Shown piece after piece: positions 45,859 to 55,410 of a stretch of DNA of 64,000 nt. The DNA lies in NCBI RefSeq assembly GCF_001437205.1, contig NZ_JQAZ01000008.1, forward strand, positions 1-64,000, written 5' to 3'. Position 1 is the first letter of the stretch, and each line of letters starts with the position of its first letter. The notes beneath the pieces were generated by a model. It did not search any database and was not told the DNA's origin. It saw only the letters and a program-made list of their open reading frames with translations. The DNA is from Lactobacillus selangorensis (GTDB lineage: Bacteria > Bacillota > Bacilli > Lactobacillales > Lactobacillaceae). A program made the translations under genes and the position numbers.

Positions 45859-45965
45859 AAAACGGAATTAAAGTGAAAACAAAGCCGATTGACAGTTAGG
45901 ACGAAAAAATCCACCGCCGCTGGCAATCTTTTGAAAGCATGTTTATGAATAGAAGGAGTACTGCC

Positions 45966-46652
45966 ATGAAAATCCTCATTGTTGACGATGATAAAGAAAT
46001 CGTCGAATTACTCAGTATTTATGTTAAAAACGAAGGTTACGAACCAGTCAAAGCCTTTAGCGGCAAGGAAGCTATCACTAAACTGCTGACAGAGCCCGAT
46101 ATTGCTTTGATGATTCTCGATATTATGATGCCGAATATGTCCGGGATTGACGTCATCAAGGAAGTGCGCAAGGATTCGCAGATTCCAATCATCATTGTGT
46201 CGGCGAAAACGGCTGATATGGATAAAATCAAAGGGCTGATTACAGGTGCCGATGATTATGTGGCCAAACCGTTTAATCCTTTAGAAGTCATGGCGCGGGT
46301 CAAATCTTTATTACGGCGCAGCCAGAATTCGGTGACACCGGAGGAACCGGATGTTTTGGAAGTCGGACCGCTGACGATTAAAAAGGATTCCCATGAGGTC
46401 ACTACCTTAACGGGTACTCAGATTCAGCTGACAGCGCTGGAATTCGGCATTTTGTACTTATTAGCTAGTCACCCCAATCGGGTTTTCTCAGCCGACGAAA
46501 TTTTCGAACGGGTCTGGCAGCAGGAAAGCATCGTTTCGGCCAAAACGGTCATGGTCCATGTGTCGCATCTTCGTGACAAAATCGAAGAAGCTACCGATGG
46601 CGAAAAAGTGATCGAAACGGTCTGGGGCGTTGGCTACAAGGTTGAAGCGTGA
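45966..46652 (+). CDS. OmpR/PhoB-type response regulator
   Basis: A 228-residue regulator. The receiver domain has the acidic pocket (VDDD), phospho-acceptor Asp52 (LDIMMPN) and the conserved Lys (KPFNP). The C-terminal winged helix (TALEFGILYLLASHPNRVFS, ending VWGVGYKVE) binds DNA. It resembles VanR-type regulators. AAGGAG precedes ATG 45966; the frame opening at 45939 is rejected. The last base is shared with the kinase start, so the pair is translationally coupled. murE and racD follow downstream. Confidence 0.92.
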   Translation: MKILIVDDDKEIVELLSIYVKNEGYEPVKAFSGKEAITKLLTEPDIALMILDIMMPNMSGIDVIKEVRKDSQIPIIIVSAKTADMDKIKGLITGADDYVAKPFNPLEVMARVKSLLRRSQNSVTPEEPDVLEVGPLTIKKDSHEVTTLTGTQIQLTALEFGILYLLASHPNRVFSADEIFERVWQQESIVSAKTVMVHVSHLRDKIEEATDGEKVIETVWGVGYKVEA

Positions 46653-47893
46653 TGAGCGCCGAACCCAAAAAAGAAGGGACGGTCGAACCTGAGGCAGAAG
46701 CAGAAGTGACCACAACGGTCGTCGCCAATGAACCAATCAAATTAACCCGTCGTGAAAAAAGCGAACTTTTTATTGAGGGAATCGTCACGGTAATTCTGTT
46801 ATTGCTGCTGAATCTGTCGATCGTCGTTATTATCAACCAAGTCATTTCGACGAACCAGCAGCTCAATGATGGAATCTGGCAAATCAAACAGGGGCTGGCA
46901 TTCGGGCCTAGCGATATTCATCTGTGGAGCTGGCAAAACGTCTTCATCCTTTTAATGATTATTGCCGATGCGATCATCGTCTATTGGCGCCTAATCCGCC
47001 GGTACCACTCGATGCAAATGCGGCACGTCATCAGCGAATTACATTATATTGCCGATCATCACTTGGATCATCGGATTCACTTCAAGGTCAATCGGGATCT
47101 GCAGCGAGTCATCGACAGTATCAATGCGTTAGTCGACAGTACCGTTCAGTCGATGGAAGAGGAACGCAAGATGGAGGAAAGCAAGGATGAGCTGATTACC
47201 AACGTCAGCCACGATATCCGGACGCCGCTGACCTCCATCATCGGTTATCTTGGGCTGATTGAAAATAAACAGTACCATTCAATGGATGATTTATTGAAGT
47301 ATACGCACATTGCCTATGTGAAATCGAAGCAGATGAAGGTGCTGGTCGACGATTTGTTTGAATATACTAAAGTTCGGCAGACGTCGACACCGCTCAACTT
47401 ATCCGAATTCGATATGACCCAGATGCTCGAACAATTGGCGGCCAGCTTCGAACTCGAAGCCCACAAGAAGGGTATCGACATCGCTGTAACGACGAATCCC
47501 GATCCTTTGAAGATGACGGCCGATACCGAAAAATTGGGCCGTGTCTTCAACAACCTGCTCAGCAATGCCTTTAAATACGGCGCTGGTGCTAGCCACATTA
47601 AATTGAGTGCTGATAAAGTCGGCAGCGAAGTCATCATTAAAGTGGCCAATGACGGCCAGCCGATTCCAGCTAAATCGCTGCACCAGCTCTTCGATCGTTT
47701 CTACCGGGTCGAAGAATCGCGTTCGCAGGAAACGGGCGGCACTGGGCTTGGTTTAGCGATTGCTCAGAGCATTGTGGCGCTGCATGGTGGCTATATTTAT
47801 GCCACTTCGAATGCTGATTGGACCAGTTTTATCATTCATCTGCCGCTCGACCGGAAGCAGAAACTGACTAATCCGGAGCTTGAGAAAGCGTAG
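46652..47893 (+). CDS. Sensor histidine kinase
   Basis: A 413-residue membrane kinase. A Glu-rich N-terminus precedes two membrane segments (about residues 36-65 and 92-113) with only a short extracellular loop (about 25 residues), so sensing is probably within the membrane. A HAMP-like linker, the phospho-acceptor His in NVSHDIRTPL, the N box NLLSNAFKYG and the G box GGTGLGLAI follow. The organisation resembles VanS-like kinases. Start is ATG 46652, overlapping the regulator stop; GTG 46649 is also possible. Confidence 0.92.
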   Translation: MSAEPKKEGTVEPEAEAEVTTTVVANEPIKLTRREKSELFIEGIVTVILLLLLNLSIVVIINQVISTNQQLNDGIWQIKQGLAFGPSDIHLWSWQNVFILLMIIADAIIVYWRLIRRYHSMQMRHVISELHYIADHHLDHRIHFKVNRDLQRVIDSINALVDSTVQSMEEERKMEESKDELITNVSHDIRTPLTSIIGYLGLIENKQYHSMDDLLKYTHIAYVKSKQMKVLVDDLFEYTKVRQTSTPLNLSEFDMTQMLEQLAASFELEAHKKGIDIAVTTNPDPLKMTADTEKLGRVFNNLLSNAFKYGAGASHIKLSADKVGSEVIIKVANDGQPIPAKSLHQLFDRFYRVEESRSQETGGTGLGLAIAQSIVALHGGYIYATSNADWTSFIIHLPLDRKQKLTNPELEKA

Positions 47894-47901
47894 CAAATTA
47901 A

Positions 47902-47948
47902 AACAGCTTGCCGATGAAAACTATTTTCACAAGCAGGCCGTTTTTTTG
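47902..47948 (+). terminator. Terminator of the two-component operon
   Basis: AACAGCTTGC pairs with GCAGGCCGTT (one mismatch, one wobble), with an inner GAAAA/TTTTC stem and a T7 tail. Confidence 0.75.
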
Positions 47949-47989
47949 TTCTGGTCGTTCGTGATCGCTTCTTATCCGCAGCATGAATA

Positions 47990-47998
47990 TGGTATAAT
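47990..47998 (+). promoter_or_regulatory. Extended -10 promoter of murE
   Basis: TGGTATAAT provides a consensus extended -10 with a perfect TATAAT at 47993-47998. ATG 48046 is 48 bases downstream. Confidence 0.7.
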
Positions 47999-48045
47999 GG
48001 GGTTTCAAGAACAGTACGGAATTTATGAATGGAAGGAAGACCAAC

Positions 48046-49599
48046 ATGGCACTGACATTGAACGCCTGCCTGCTGATTCTGAAGGAACATCATCTTTTGA
48101 AGAGCAGCGCTTTGCAGGTTGATCCAGATGTTGAAATGACTGACATCACCTATGATTCACGCAATGTAAAAGGAAATACGTTATTTTTCTGCAAGGGTGC
48201 AAACTTTCGCCCCATTTATTTAACGATGGCTAAAGGAAAAGGCGCAATTACTTATGTTGCTGAAAAGCCGCTTGTCGAAGGCAACGGCATGAACGCTTTG
48301 ATCGTTCGCAATATTCAGAAGGCGATGGCACTCTTATCTGCGGCTTATTATAATTATCCGCAGGACGACCTCTTTATTGTGGCCTACGCCGGCACGAAAG
48401 GGAAGACCACTTCTTCCTACTTCACGAAGGGGATCCTTGATCTCAAGAATGATAATAAGACGGCCTTGTTCTCAACGATCGACCGAATCGTCGGACCAAA
48501 ACCGGAACAGCAATTCAAATCCGATTTGACGACACCTGAAAGCATGGATTTGTTCCATGATATGCGGGAAGCCGTTGATAGCGGCATGACCGACCTTGTG
48601 ATGGAAGTTTCTTCACAAGCCTATAAGAAAAATCGGGTGTTCGGATTAACTTATGATGTCGGCTTCTTTTTGAATATTTCACCGGACCACATTGGTGTGA
48701 ACGAGCATCCAACGTTTGCCGATTATTTGCACTGCGGCCTGCAAATCTTGGTCAACTCCCGCAAGTGTGTCATCAATGCCGAAACTGATCACTTCGATGA
48801 AGTGTATGCGGCGGCCACAACGACGACTGAACCTGACAGTATTTATCTGTTTGCTCGGGCGGATTACAAAGAGCCGGATGACCTGTCGATTGATTTCCGT
48901 TTCCAAAGCGAAGAAGCCGATCTCAAGACCAGCCGCTTCAAGTTGGTGGCCGTGACCGATAAAGCGGCAGCCCTTCATATCGATGGCGAATATCAAATCA
49001 GTTTGATCGGCGACTTCAACGAATTAGATGGCGCCGCTGCTGTGATTGGAGCTGGCTTAGCCGGTGCGAATGCCCAGCAGGCTGCTGAAGGGATTCGTTA
49101 TGTGCGGATTCCGGGCCGGATGGAATCGATTGATGTGCCTGACCATGGCCGTGTTTACGTCGATTATGCCCATAACTACGCCAGCATGCACGCCTTGCTG
49201 ACCTTCCTCAATCGGGAATACAAGAATCCACGGATGCTGGTTGTTGTCGGCAGCCCTGGCGACAAAGGCATCGACCGTCGGGAAGGTTTTGCCAAAGCAT
49301 TGAATGAAAATGCAACGGATGCTTTCTTAACGACGGATGATCCTGGTTTCGAAAGTGCCCAGTCGATCGCCGACCAGATTGATAAAGATATTGATCATCA
49401 AAAGGTCAATGTGACGATCGAATTAGATCGGGCGACAGCAATCAAAGATGCCATTTTGGCCAGCAAACCCGGCGATGTGATTGTCGTAGCTGGGAAGGGT
49501 GAAGATCCGTACCAGAAAGTCAAAGGGATTGATACACCATACGCAACTGATCCCGTTGTTGTGAAGACCGTTGCGGATGAATTAAAGCAGAATAACTAA
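48046..49599 (+). CDS. murE: UDP-MurNAc-tripeptide ligase, lysine-type
   Basis: Adds the third residue of the peptidoglycan stem peptide in the cytoplasm. A 517-residue Mur ligase with the N-terminal UDP-binding domain (ITYDSRNVKGNTLFFCKG), ATP-binding GTKGKTTSS, and a C-terminal domain with the amino-acid selectivity motif DDPG, where meso-diaminopimelate enzymes have DNPR. This favours L-lysine. GGAAGGAAG precedes ATG 48046; the ATG at 48025 lies before that signal. A racemase gene follows 24 bases later. Confidence 0.93.
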   Translation: MALTLNACLLILKEHHLLKSSALQVDPDVEMTDITYDSRNVKGNTLFFCKGANFRPIYLTMAKGKGAITYVAEKPLVEGNGMNALIVRNIQKAMALLSAAYYNYPQDDLFIVAYAGTKGKTTSSYFTKGILDLKNDNKTALFSTIDRIVGPKPEQQFKSDLTTPESMDLFHDMREAVDSGMTDLVMEVSSQAYKKNRVFGLTYDVGFFLNISPDHIGVNEHPTFADYLHCGLQILVNSRKCVINAETDHFDEVYAAATTTTEPDSIYLFARADYKEPDDLSIDFRFQSEEADLKTSRFKLVAVTDKAAALHIDGEYQISLIGDFNELDGAAAVIGAGLAGANAQQAAEGIRYVRIPGRMESIDVPDHGRVYVDYAHNYASMHALLTFLNREYKNPRMLVVVGSPGDKGIDRREGFAKALNENATDAFLTTDDPGFESAQSIADQIDKDIDHQKVNVTIELDRATAIKDAILASKPGDVIVVAGKGEDPYQKVKGIDTPYATDPVVVKTVADELKQNN

Positions 49600-49623
49600 T
49601 TCAATTGGGAGATCTGACTCATT

Positions 49624-50361
49624 ATGAAAGACTTTTTTACAGTAATTGGCGGTATGGGCACGATGGCAACGGAGAGTTACATCCGGCTGCTGAATGAACG
49701 GACCCCTACTAAACGCGATCAAGATTATTTGAATTACATTCTCGTCAACCATGCAACGGTGCCCGACCGGACGGCTTACATTTTGGACCATACGAAGCCG
49801 AACTTTTTCCCGGTGATTGCTGAAGATATCAAACAGCAGGCGACTTTGCACCCTGATTTTATGGTCATCGTCTGCAATACGGCTCATTATTTTTATGATG
49901 ATTTCCAAAAGCTGACGGATATTCCGATTTTGAATATGCCGCATGTTGCCATTCAGGAAATGGTCAAGAAATATCCAGAGGCCAAACGAATTGGTTTGAT
50001 TGCCACTGAAGGCACGATGGCTGATGGAATCTATAACCATGAAATCGAAGCGGCTGGTCGTGAAGTTGTGATGGCCGACCATGATATCCAAATGGAAGTC
50101 AATGAGCTGATTTATCATGACATCAAAGAAAATCGGGGGGAAGTTGATGGCAGTTTGTACCATCACATCCTCAGCGAAATGAAGCATAAGATGCACACCG
50201 ATGCGATTGTTTTGGGCTGCACTGAATTGTCATTAGCCCAAGAAAAAGCGCCGGATCATCATTATCGGGTCATTGATGCCCAATCGATTATTGTCGATAA
50301 ATCGATTGAACTGGCCGAATCCAATCGGAAGGCTGCTCGTGAAAACGGCGCAACAGATTAA
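49624..50361 (+). CDS. racD: Aspartate/glutamate racemase family protein
   Basis: A 245-residue Asp/Glu racemase. Two catalytic cysteines are visible in VCNTAHYF (about residue 84) and LGCTEL (about 200), as in pyridoxal-independent aspartate racemases. The first glycine motif (GGMGTMAT) is typical of aspartate racemases. It is co-transcribed with murE, which fits supply of D-Asp for the Lys-D-Asp cross-bridge common in lactobacilli. The D-Asp ligase itself is not in the window. Confidence 0.88.
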   Translation: MKDFFTVIGGMGTMATESYIRLLNERTPTKRDQDYLNYILVNHATVPDRTAYILDHTKPNFFPVIAEDIKQQATLHPDFMVIVCNTAHYFYDDFQKLTDIPILNMPHVAIQEMVKKYPEAKRIGLIATEGTMADGIYNHEIEAAGREVVMADHDIQMEVNELIYHDIKENRGEVDGSLYHHILSEMKHKMHTDAIVLGCTELSLAQEKAPDHHYRVIDAQSIIVDKSIELAESNRKAARENGATD

Positions 50362-50363
50362 CC

Positions 50364-50404
50364 GTAAAGAAGTTGAACAAATTTTGTTCAACTTCTTTTT
50401 TTAG
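50364..50404 (+). terminator. Terminator of murE-racD
   Basis: A perfect stem (AAGAAGTTGAACAAA and complement) with a T7 tail. Confidence 0.92.
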
Positions 50405-50514
50405 CTAGACCACTCTGCACAGGAAAGTTTAGTGGACGCTTTAGGTGCTCACATTATGGACTAGACCAATTCTAAAATGGCGCTTTCTTTCCAGTCCTGA
50501 CGGGAAAAATCATT

Positions 50515-50542
50515 TTGTTTCTCAGCTGAAGATGGTTATAAT
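50515..50542 (+). promoter_or_regulatory. Promoter of nagA
   Basis: TTGTTT at 50515-50520, 16 bases, TATAAT at 50537-50542. Confidence 0.6.
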
Positions 50543-50592
50543 GGCTGTATAGGAAATCGCTTTACCAATTGAAATTATGGAGGTTTTAAATC

Positions 50593-51768
50593 ATGTCGAA
50601 GTACATTCACGCGGCTAAATTTTTCTTACACAACACAACTGAAAACGGTGGCTATCTTGAAATCACCGATGATGGCAAGTTTGGTCAATTCTTCCCAGAA
50701 GATCAAAAACCAGACGGCGAAATTCTGGATCGGTCCGAACAATGGATTGCACCAGGTTTAGTGGATACACATATTCATGGCTTATTAGGTCATGATGTCA
50801 TGGATAATGATTGGGAAGGTCTCCAGGCAATGAGCGAAGGCTTGTTGAAGGCTGGGGTTACTTCCTGGTTGCCAACGACATTAACGGCTTCACGGGAACA
50901 GCTGAACGATATCTGCAAGACCATCGGCAGCCATTACAAAGAAGCTAAAGGTGCCAAGATTCAAGGAATTCACTTCGAAGGACCTTTCTATACTGAAAAG
51001 CATAAGGGTGCTCAGAATCCAAAGTACTTCACGAATCCATCTGTTGAAGAATTCGATGAATGGCAGAAGAGTGCCAACGGAATGATTAAGAAAATCTCAA
51101 TCGCCCCAGAACGTGACGGTTCCGTTGAATTTGCCCGTCGTGTCAGTGAAGAAGGCGTCACAGTTGCTTTAGGCCACAGTAACGCTACTTATGAACAAGC
51201 CAAGGCCTGCGTTGAAGCCGGTGCTTCTGTCTTCACACATACTTTCAATGGGATGAGTGGTTTGAATCACCGTGTTCCTGGCATGGTCGGTGCCGCAATG
51301 AGTTTGGATCTCGTTGACGATGAATTGATCTGCGATGGTCATCATATCAACCCAGCCGTTGCCCGCATCTTAATCGACAAGAAGGGCCCAGAACATGTTC
51401 TTTTGATTACCGACAGTATGAAAGCTGCCATGATGCCAGATGGCGACTATGTTTTAGGTGAATTCCCAGTTTATGTTAAAGACGGAATGGCACGCTTAAA
51501 GGATAGCAGCAATAGTTTGGCTGGTAGTATCCTGCTCTTGAAGGATGCCATCAAGAACGTTGTTGATTGGAACATTGTTCGTCCAGAAGAAGCCGTTTTA
51601 ATGGGTTCATGGGTTCCAGCTCGCAGCAGCAAGATCGGTGATGTTTGTGGTACGATCTTACCAGACCGTGACGCCGACTTCCTGGTTCTGAACCAAGACA
51701 TGACCTTATCCGAAACTTACTTGGATGGTAAAATCCGTTACTCAGCAGAATCAGCAGATGCTGAATAA
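50593..51768 (+). CDS. nagA: N-acetylglucosamine-6-phosphate deacetylase
   Basis: Removes acetate from GlcNAc-6-phosphate for amino-sugar catabolism and cell wall recycling. A 391-residue amidohydrolase with DTHIHG, the metal-binding Glu in IHFEGPF, His in GHSNAT and THTFNGM, and the catalytic Asp in LITDSM. GGAGG precedes the ATG. It has its own promoter and terminators. No nagB is adjacent. Confidence 0.96.
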   Translation: MSKYIHAAKFFLHNTTENGGYLEITDDGKFGQFFPEDQKPDGEILDRSEQWIAPGLVDTHIHGLLGHDVMDNDWEGLQAMSEGLLKAGVTSWLPTTLTASREQLNDICKTIGSHYKEAKGAKIQGIHFEGPFYTEKHKGAQNPKYFTNPSVEEFDEWQKSANGMIKKISIAPERDGSVEFARRVSEEGVTVALGHSNATYEQAKACVEAGASVFTHTFNGMSGLNHRVPGMVGAAMSLDLVDDELICDGHHINPAVARILIDKKGPEHVLLITDSMKAAMMPDGDYVLGEFPVYVKDGMARLKDSSNSLAGSILLLKDAIKNVVDWNIVRPEEAVLMGSWVPARSSKIGDVCGTILPDRDADFLVLNQDMTLSETYLDGKIRYSAESADAE

Positions 51769-51825
51769 TTAACGACTGAAAAAGTTGATATGAAAAGCGG
51801 CCTTGACATAAAGAGGCCTCTTTCA

Positions 51826-51880
51826 CAAAAAAAGTTTCCAAAATGCAATTTTTTGCATTTTGGAAACTTTTTTATTTTGA
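51826..51880 (+). terminator. Strong terminator of nagA
   Basis: A stem of about 20 bp (AAGTTTCCAAAATGCAA and complement) with a T-rich tail. A second imperfect hairpin with CTTTTTG lies at about 51904-51955. Confidence 0.9.
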
Positions 51881-51960
51881 CAGGTTAATCTTGCTGTCCT
51901 CACAGGGGTGAGCCGACGAAGTCAAAATACGACTGCTGGCACACGCCCTTTTTGAGTTTG

Positions 51961-52983
51961 TTACGCTTTTTTCTTCCCAAACACGACTGTCACTTCCGAC
52001 CGGTTATGGTAGAGCTGGCGGGCGTAGAGGAGTCGATAACTAGTTTGCAGTTTGTCGAGGTCCTGACGCAGATGTTTGTAAGGATAATGATGCGGCAGTT
52101 TGAAAGTCATTACGCCGACACCTTTGTCGCTGAGCTGGGGTGCAAAGGAGGCTGTGATGCCGATGCTTTCACGGACGTCCATCTTCATATCGTTGACAAT
52201 CATATCGTACTCGTAGGGCAGGTGCCGCTGCAGGTACTGCTGAGTCGTTTCACGGTAATCATGGAGATTGGGATTGTTGAGGACCCGCTTATCGAGGTGA
52301 GCCGGATCGATGGCGATTACCTTCAGGCCATTTTCCAGCAGTTCGTTGCTCCAACCCCCAGGTGCGGCGCCAAGGTCAGTCCCCAGTTTAAAATCGGCGG
52401 TATCGATGTGGAAGGTTTCAATGGCTTCCTTTAATTTAAATTCGGCACGCGAAATGGCACCCCGATCATGCGAATAACGAGGAATGCCGCCGTTCCAATG
52501 GCTTAAATTGGTTTCGGCGAACGAGAAGCCGGCATAAACAGTATCGGCGGTGATAAATAGCGAAACAATTTGGTCGCTGTGCTGGTTATCTTCCTGATAA
52601 CCGCTGTCAGTCAGCTTTTTAGTGACTTTCGGCAGTAATTCTCGCAGCAGGATTTTGGCAGTGTCGTCGTGGCTGCTGCGGGCCTGCAGGGCATAAGCAA
52701 AGTTGTAGTCGATTTGGCTGACCGCAAAACTATATAATTCTTTAGCTAAGTCGTCCTGCGGCTGGTCGGCATGCAAAGTCAACTGCACCGGAAAAACGTG
52801 GCGGGTGTATAAAAGCGGCGTGCTTAAAATCGTTTCAGCCAGCTGGTCGGGATCGAGGTCCGTCGACAACAGGCCGACGCCAGGAGCGAGCCACGTGCTG
52901 GCCGTCGCATTGGGCAGATATTGTTCAAATTCATATTGGGCGAGCTGGGCCGAATTCGGATGGCTCGTAAAAATGTAATCCAT
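51961..52983 (-). CDS. FtsJ-domain rRNA methyltransferase (RlmM-like)
   Basis: A 340-residue SAM-dependent methyltransferase. The C-terminal FtsJ domain shows the SAM motif DLGAAPGGWS and the K-D-K-E catalytic set: Lys in SRAEFKLKEA, Asp in VNDMKMD, Lys in TFKLPH, Glu in SEVTVVF. The N-terminal region could be a THUMP-like RNA-binding domain. The layout resembles RlmM (23S rRNA 2'-O-methylation), but the exact position modified is not known. AAAGGAG precedes the ATG; it follows the serine hydrolase gene by 17 bases. Confidence 0.85.
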   Translation of the reverse strand: MDYIFTSHPNSAQLAQYEFEQYLPNATASTWLAPGVGLLSTDLDPDQLAETILSTPLLYTRHVFPVQLTLHADQPQDDLAKELYSFAVSQIDYNFAYALQARSSHDDTAKILLRELLPKVTKKLTDSGYQEDNQHSDQIVSLFITADTVYAGFSFAETNLSHWNGGIPRYSHDRGAISRAEFKLKEAIETFHIDTADFKLGTDLGAAPGGWSNELLENGLKVIAIDPAHLDKRVLNNPNLHDYRETTQQYLQRHLPYEYDMIVNDMKMDVRESIGITASFAPQLSDKGVGVMTFKLPHHYPYKHLRQDLDKLQTSYRLLYARQLYHNRSEVTVVFGKKKA

Positions 52984-53000
52984 GATGTGAGAACTCCTTT

Positions 53001-54194
53001 TTAGATGTGCAAAACCATTTGGGCAATCTGGGTCGCCAGTTTTGAGGTTGTTTGTTTCGGATAGGTATTGGCAAGCAGCACGACACCGCTGCGGCCGTCT
53101 TTAGCTAAAGCATACCCCGCATCGTAGCCGGCTTCAACACCATGACCGTTGACATAAGTTTTAAAACAGTAGGCGCCACCTCGATAACTGCCGTTAGTCG
53201 TGTTGCGCAGCTCGGCCAGTCTCTTTTTTGAAATAATCTTGCCTTGGATGATTCCTTGTTCCATCCGGAATAAGTCGCCGGCTGAAGCATAGAGATTCCC
53301 GGTGCCGAGCTCCCGGCTTATTTCGACTTGGGATTCATCGGGATAGCGTTGATAGGTAGTTCCGTCTTTATAGGAATAGGTACGGTGTTTTTCATCGCCC
53401 ATGGCTTGAACAAAACCAGTGTGGACGAGGTTTAACGGCGTCAGCAGCTGTTGGTCGAGCAAGTCTTGATAATTTTGGCCAGTTTCCTTTTCGAGAATGC
53501 CGGTTAATAGCGTAAAGTTGATTGGCTGATAGGAAAAAAGACCAATGTTTTCAGGCTTGACGGTTAAATGTTTGGCCGACCAATTGACAATTTCCTGATC
53601 GGTCATCACTTTATCTGCTAAATCGGTGTGGTAGATGCCGGAAACCATATCGAGCATGTCTCGAATTGTGATTTGATGGCCATGCGGAATGGTCGGATAA
53701 TACTTAGCAACAGGGTCGTTATACTTTACTTTGCCGGTGTCGATTAAGTCTTTAACAAACAACGTTGCCGTCAGAGATTTCTGAATTGAACCGATTTGAT
53801 ATAACGAAGCGGCGTTATTGCCCCTTTGGGCCGCCGCATCAGCATAACCGAACCCCTGCTGCCAGATGACTTTATTATTTTTGACGACCAGCAAAGTGCC
53901 GATGACTTTATTCGTGGTTAATAATTTTTTGATGAGCTGGGTCTGAACGGGTGTTAATTGACTGGCCACATTTTTAGCATAAGGATCAGCAACTGGCTTT
54001 TTCTGACGCTCCTTATTTTTCTGAAGGCGATTTTCGGCTCGCTGCTGGTTGCTTTGCTGATTGTTTTTAACTTGCTGGGCAGCCCGTTCATGGGGAAGTG
54101 TGACAAAATGATCAATGCCGATGACGAGCGCACCGCCGAGTACGATACCGACGAGAAGCCAGGAAATGCCATGACGAAATGATTTGTAAGACAT
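53001..54194 (-). CDS. Membrane-anchored beta-lactamase-like serine hydrolase
   Basis: A 397-residue protein. An N-terminal anchor (about 10-31) is followed by a Gln/Asn/Lys-rich linker (40-70) and a class C beta-lactamase/PBP4*-like domain facing outside. Ser136-x-x-Lys139 (GSIQKS) is the catalytic pair. The second motif reads Tyr222-Gln-Pro where Tyr-x-Asn is usual. The third region is HGVEAGYDAGYAL. It may be a D,D-peptidase, an esterase or an enzyme acting on teichoic acid D-Ala. AAAGGGA precedes the ATG. Confidence 0.82.
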   Translation of the reverse strand: MSYKSFRHGISWLLVGIVLGGALVIGIDHFVTLPHERAAQQVKNNQQSNQQRAENRLQKNKERQKKPVADPYAKNVASQLTPVQTQLIKKLLTTNKVIGTLLVVKNNKVIWQQGFGYADAAAQRGNNAASLYQIGSIQKSLTATLFVKDLIDTGKVKYNDPVAKYYPTIPHGHQITIRDMLDMVSGIYHTDLADKVMTDQEIVNWSAKHLTVKPENIGLFSYQPINFTLLTGILEKETGQNYQDLLDQQLLTPLNLVHTGFVQAMGDEKHRTYSYKDGTTYQRYPDESQVEISRELGTGNLYASAGDLFRMEQGIIQGKIISKKRLAELRNTTNGSYRGGAYCFKTYVNGHGVEAGYDAGYALAKDGRSGVVLLANTYPKQTTSKLATQIAQMVLHI

Positions 54195-54366
54195 AGTGGA
54201 GTCCCTTTCAATTTCTTTTCTGAAAAAATGTTTGTGTATAGATTATTATACGGCGTACGGGTTTAAAAGGCTTGTCTAATCCATTTTGATGTGACCTGAA
54301 ATTACCTGTTTTCATGATTATCTTCTATAATATGGAATAGGGATATTGATGAAGGGGATACGAACA

Positions 54367-55410
54367 ATGAATGCAGCCAAGGCATTGCCAAAATTAACAA
54401 TCATTTTACCATGTTATAACGAACAAGAAGTGCTGCCGATTACACAAAAAGTTGTCCTAAAGCAGCTGCAGGCCATGATTGCCGCCCACCAAGTGGCCGA
54501 TTCGAGCCGGATTTTATTTGTCAATGACGGCAGCAGCGACCAAACATGGCAGTTAATCACCAGCTATACCCAGCAGGACCCGCATTTTACCGGCCTTAAA
54601 TTCAGCCGCAATTTTGGACATCAGAATGCGTTGATCGCTGGAATGACGGTCGCCGTGAAGGATTCTGATTGCTTAATCACAATTGATGCCGATTTGCAGG
54701 ACGATGTCAGTAAAATGCCAGATTTCATTCAAGCTTACCACGCCGGCTATGATGTCGTCTATGGCGTTCGGGACAGCCGCAAGACTGATACGGCCTTCAA
54801 ACGGGATACGGCTCTGCTGTTTTATCGTCTGATGGGCAAACTCGGGGTCCAAATGGTGCCCGATAGTGCTGATTATCGGTTGATGAGCAAACGGGCTACG
54901 GAAGCTTTTCTAGAGTTTAAGGAACGCAACCTCTTTTTGCGGGGTATCATTCCGCTGGTCGGGTTTCCGTCGACGAAGGTCTACTATCCCCGTCATGAAC
55001 GGGCGGCGGGTAAATCGAAATATCCGCTGCAGAAGATGATTAAGTTTGCGATGACTGGAATCACTTCCTTTTCGATTGTGCCGATGACGCTGCTGATGAA
55101 TCTGGGGTTTTTATGTGTGCTGATTGCAATCGGCGTCATGATTTATACACTGGTCCAGAAAATCAGCGGCAATGTTGTCACCGGCTGGGCGTCGCTGATG
55201 ATGTCGCTATGGTTTTTAGGCGGTGTGCAGCTGATTGGGATGGGGATTCTGGGCGACTACATCGGCAAAATCTTTACGGAAGTCAAACGGCGGCCGCGAT
55301 TTATTATAGAAGAGGACCTCTATACCCCGCACGAACATCAGAAACCAGATAAGAAGGAGTTTGTTGACCATGCAGCACAAATCGATAACGACAACGAAGA
55401 AGACGCCTAA
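54367..55410 (+). CDS. Bactoprenol glycosyltransferase (CsbB/GtrB-like, GT2)
   Basis: A 347-residue family 2 glycosyltransferase that would load a sugar onto undecaprenyl phosphate on the inner membrane face. The GT-A domain shows DGSSDQT, FSRNFGHQNAL and DADLQDD; two C-terminal membrane segments (about 230-260 and 270-300) follow, as in GtrB and CsbB. GAAGGGG precedes ATG 54367. It overlaps the next gene by 41 bases. Together with YfhO downstream it forms a glycosylation operon. Confidence 0.9.
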   Translation: MNAAKALPKLTIILPCYNEQEVLPITQKVVLKQLQAMIAAHQVADSSRILFVNDGSSDQTWQLITSYTQQDPHFTGLKFSRNFGHQNALIAGMTVAVKDSDCLITIDADLQDDVSKMPDFIQAYHAGYDVVYGVRDSRKTDTAFKRDTALLFYRLMGKLGVQMVPDSADYRLMSKRATEAFLEFKERNLFLRGIIPLVGFPSTKVYYPRHERAAGKSKYPLQKMIKFAMTGITSFSIVPMTLLMNLGFLCVLIAIGVMIYTLVQKISGNVVTGWASLMMSLWFLGGVQLIGMGILGDYIGKIFTEVKRRPRFIIEEDLYTPHEHQKPDKKEFVDHAAQIDNDNEEDA

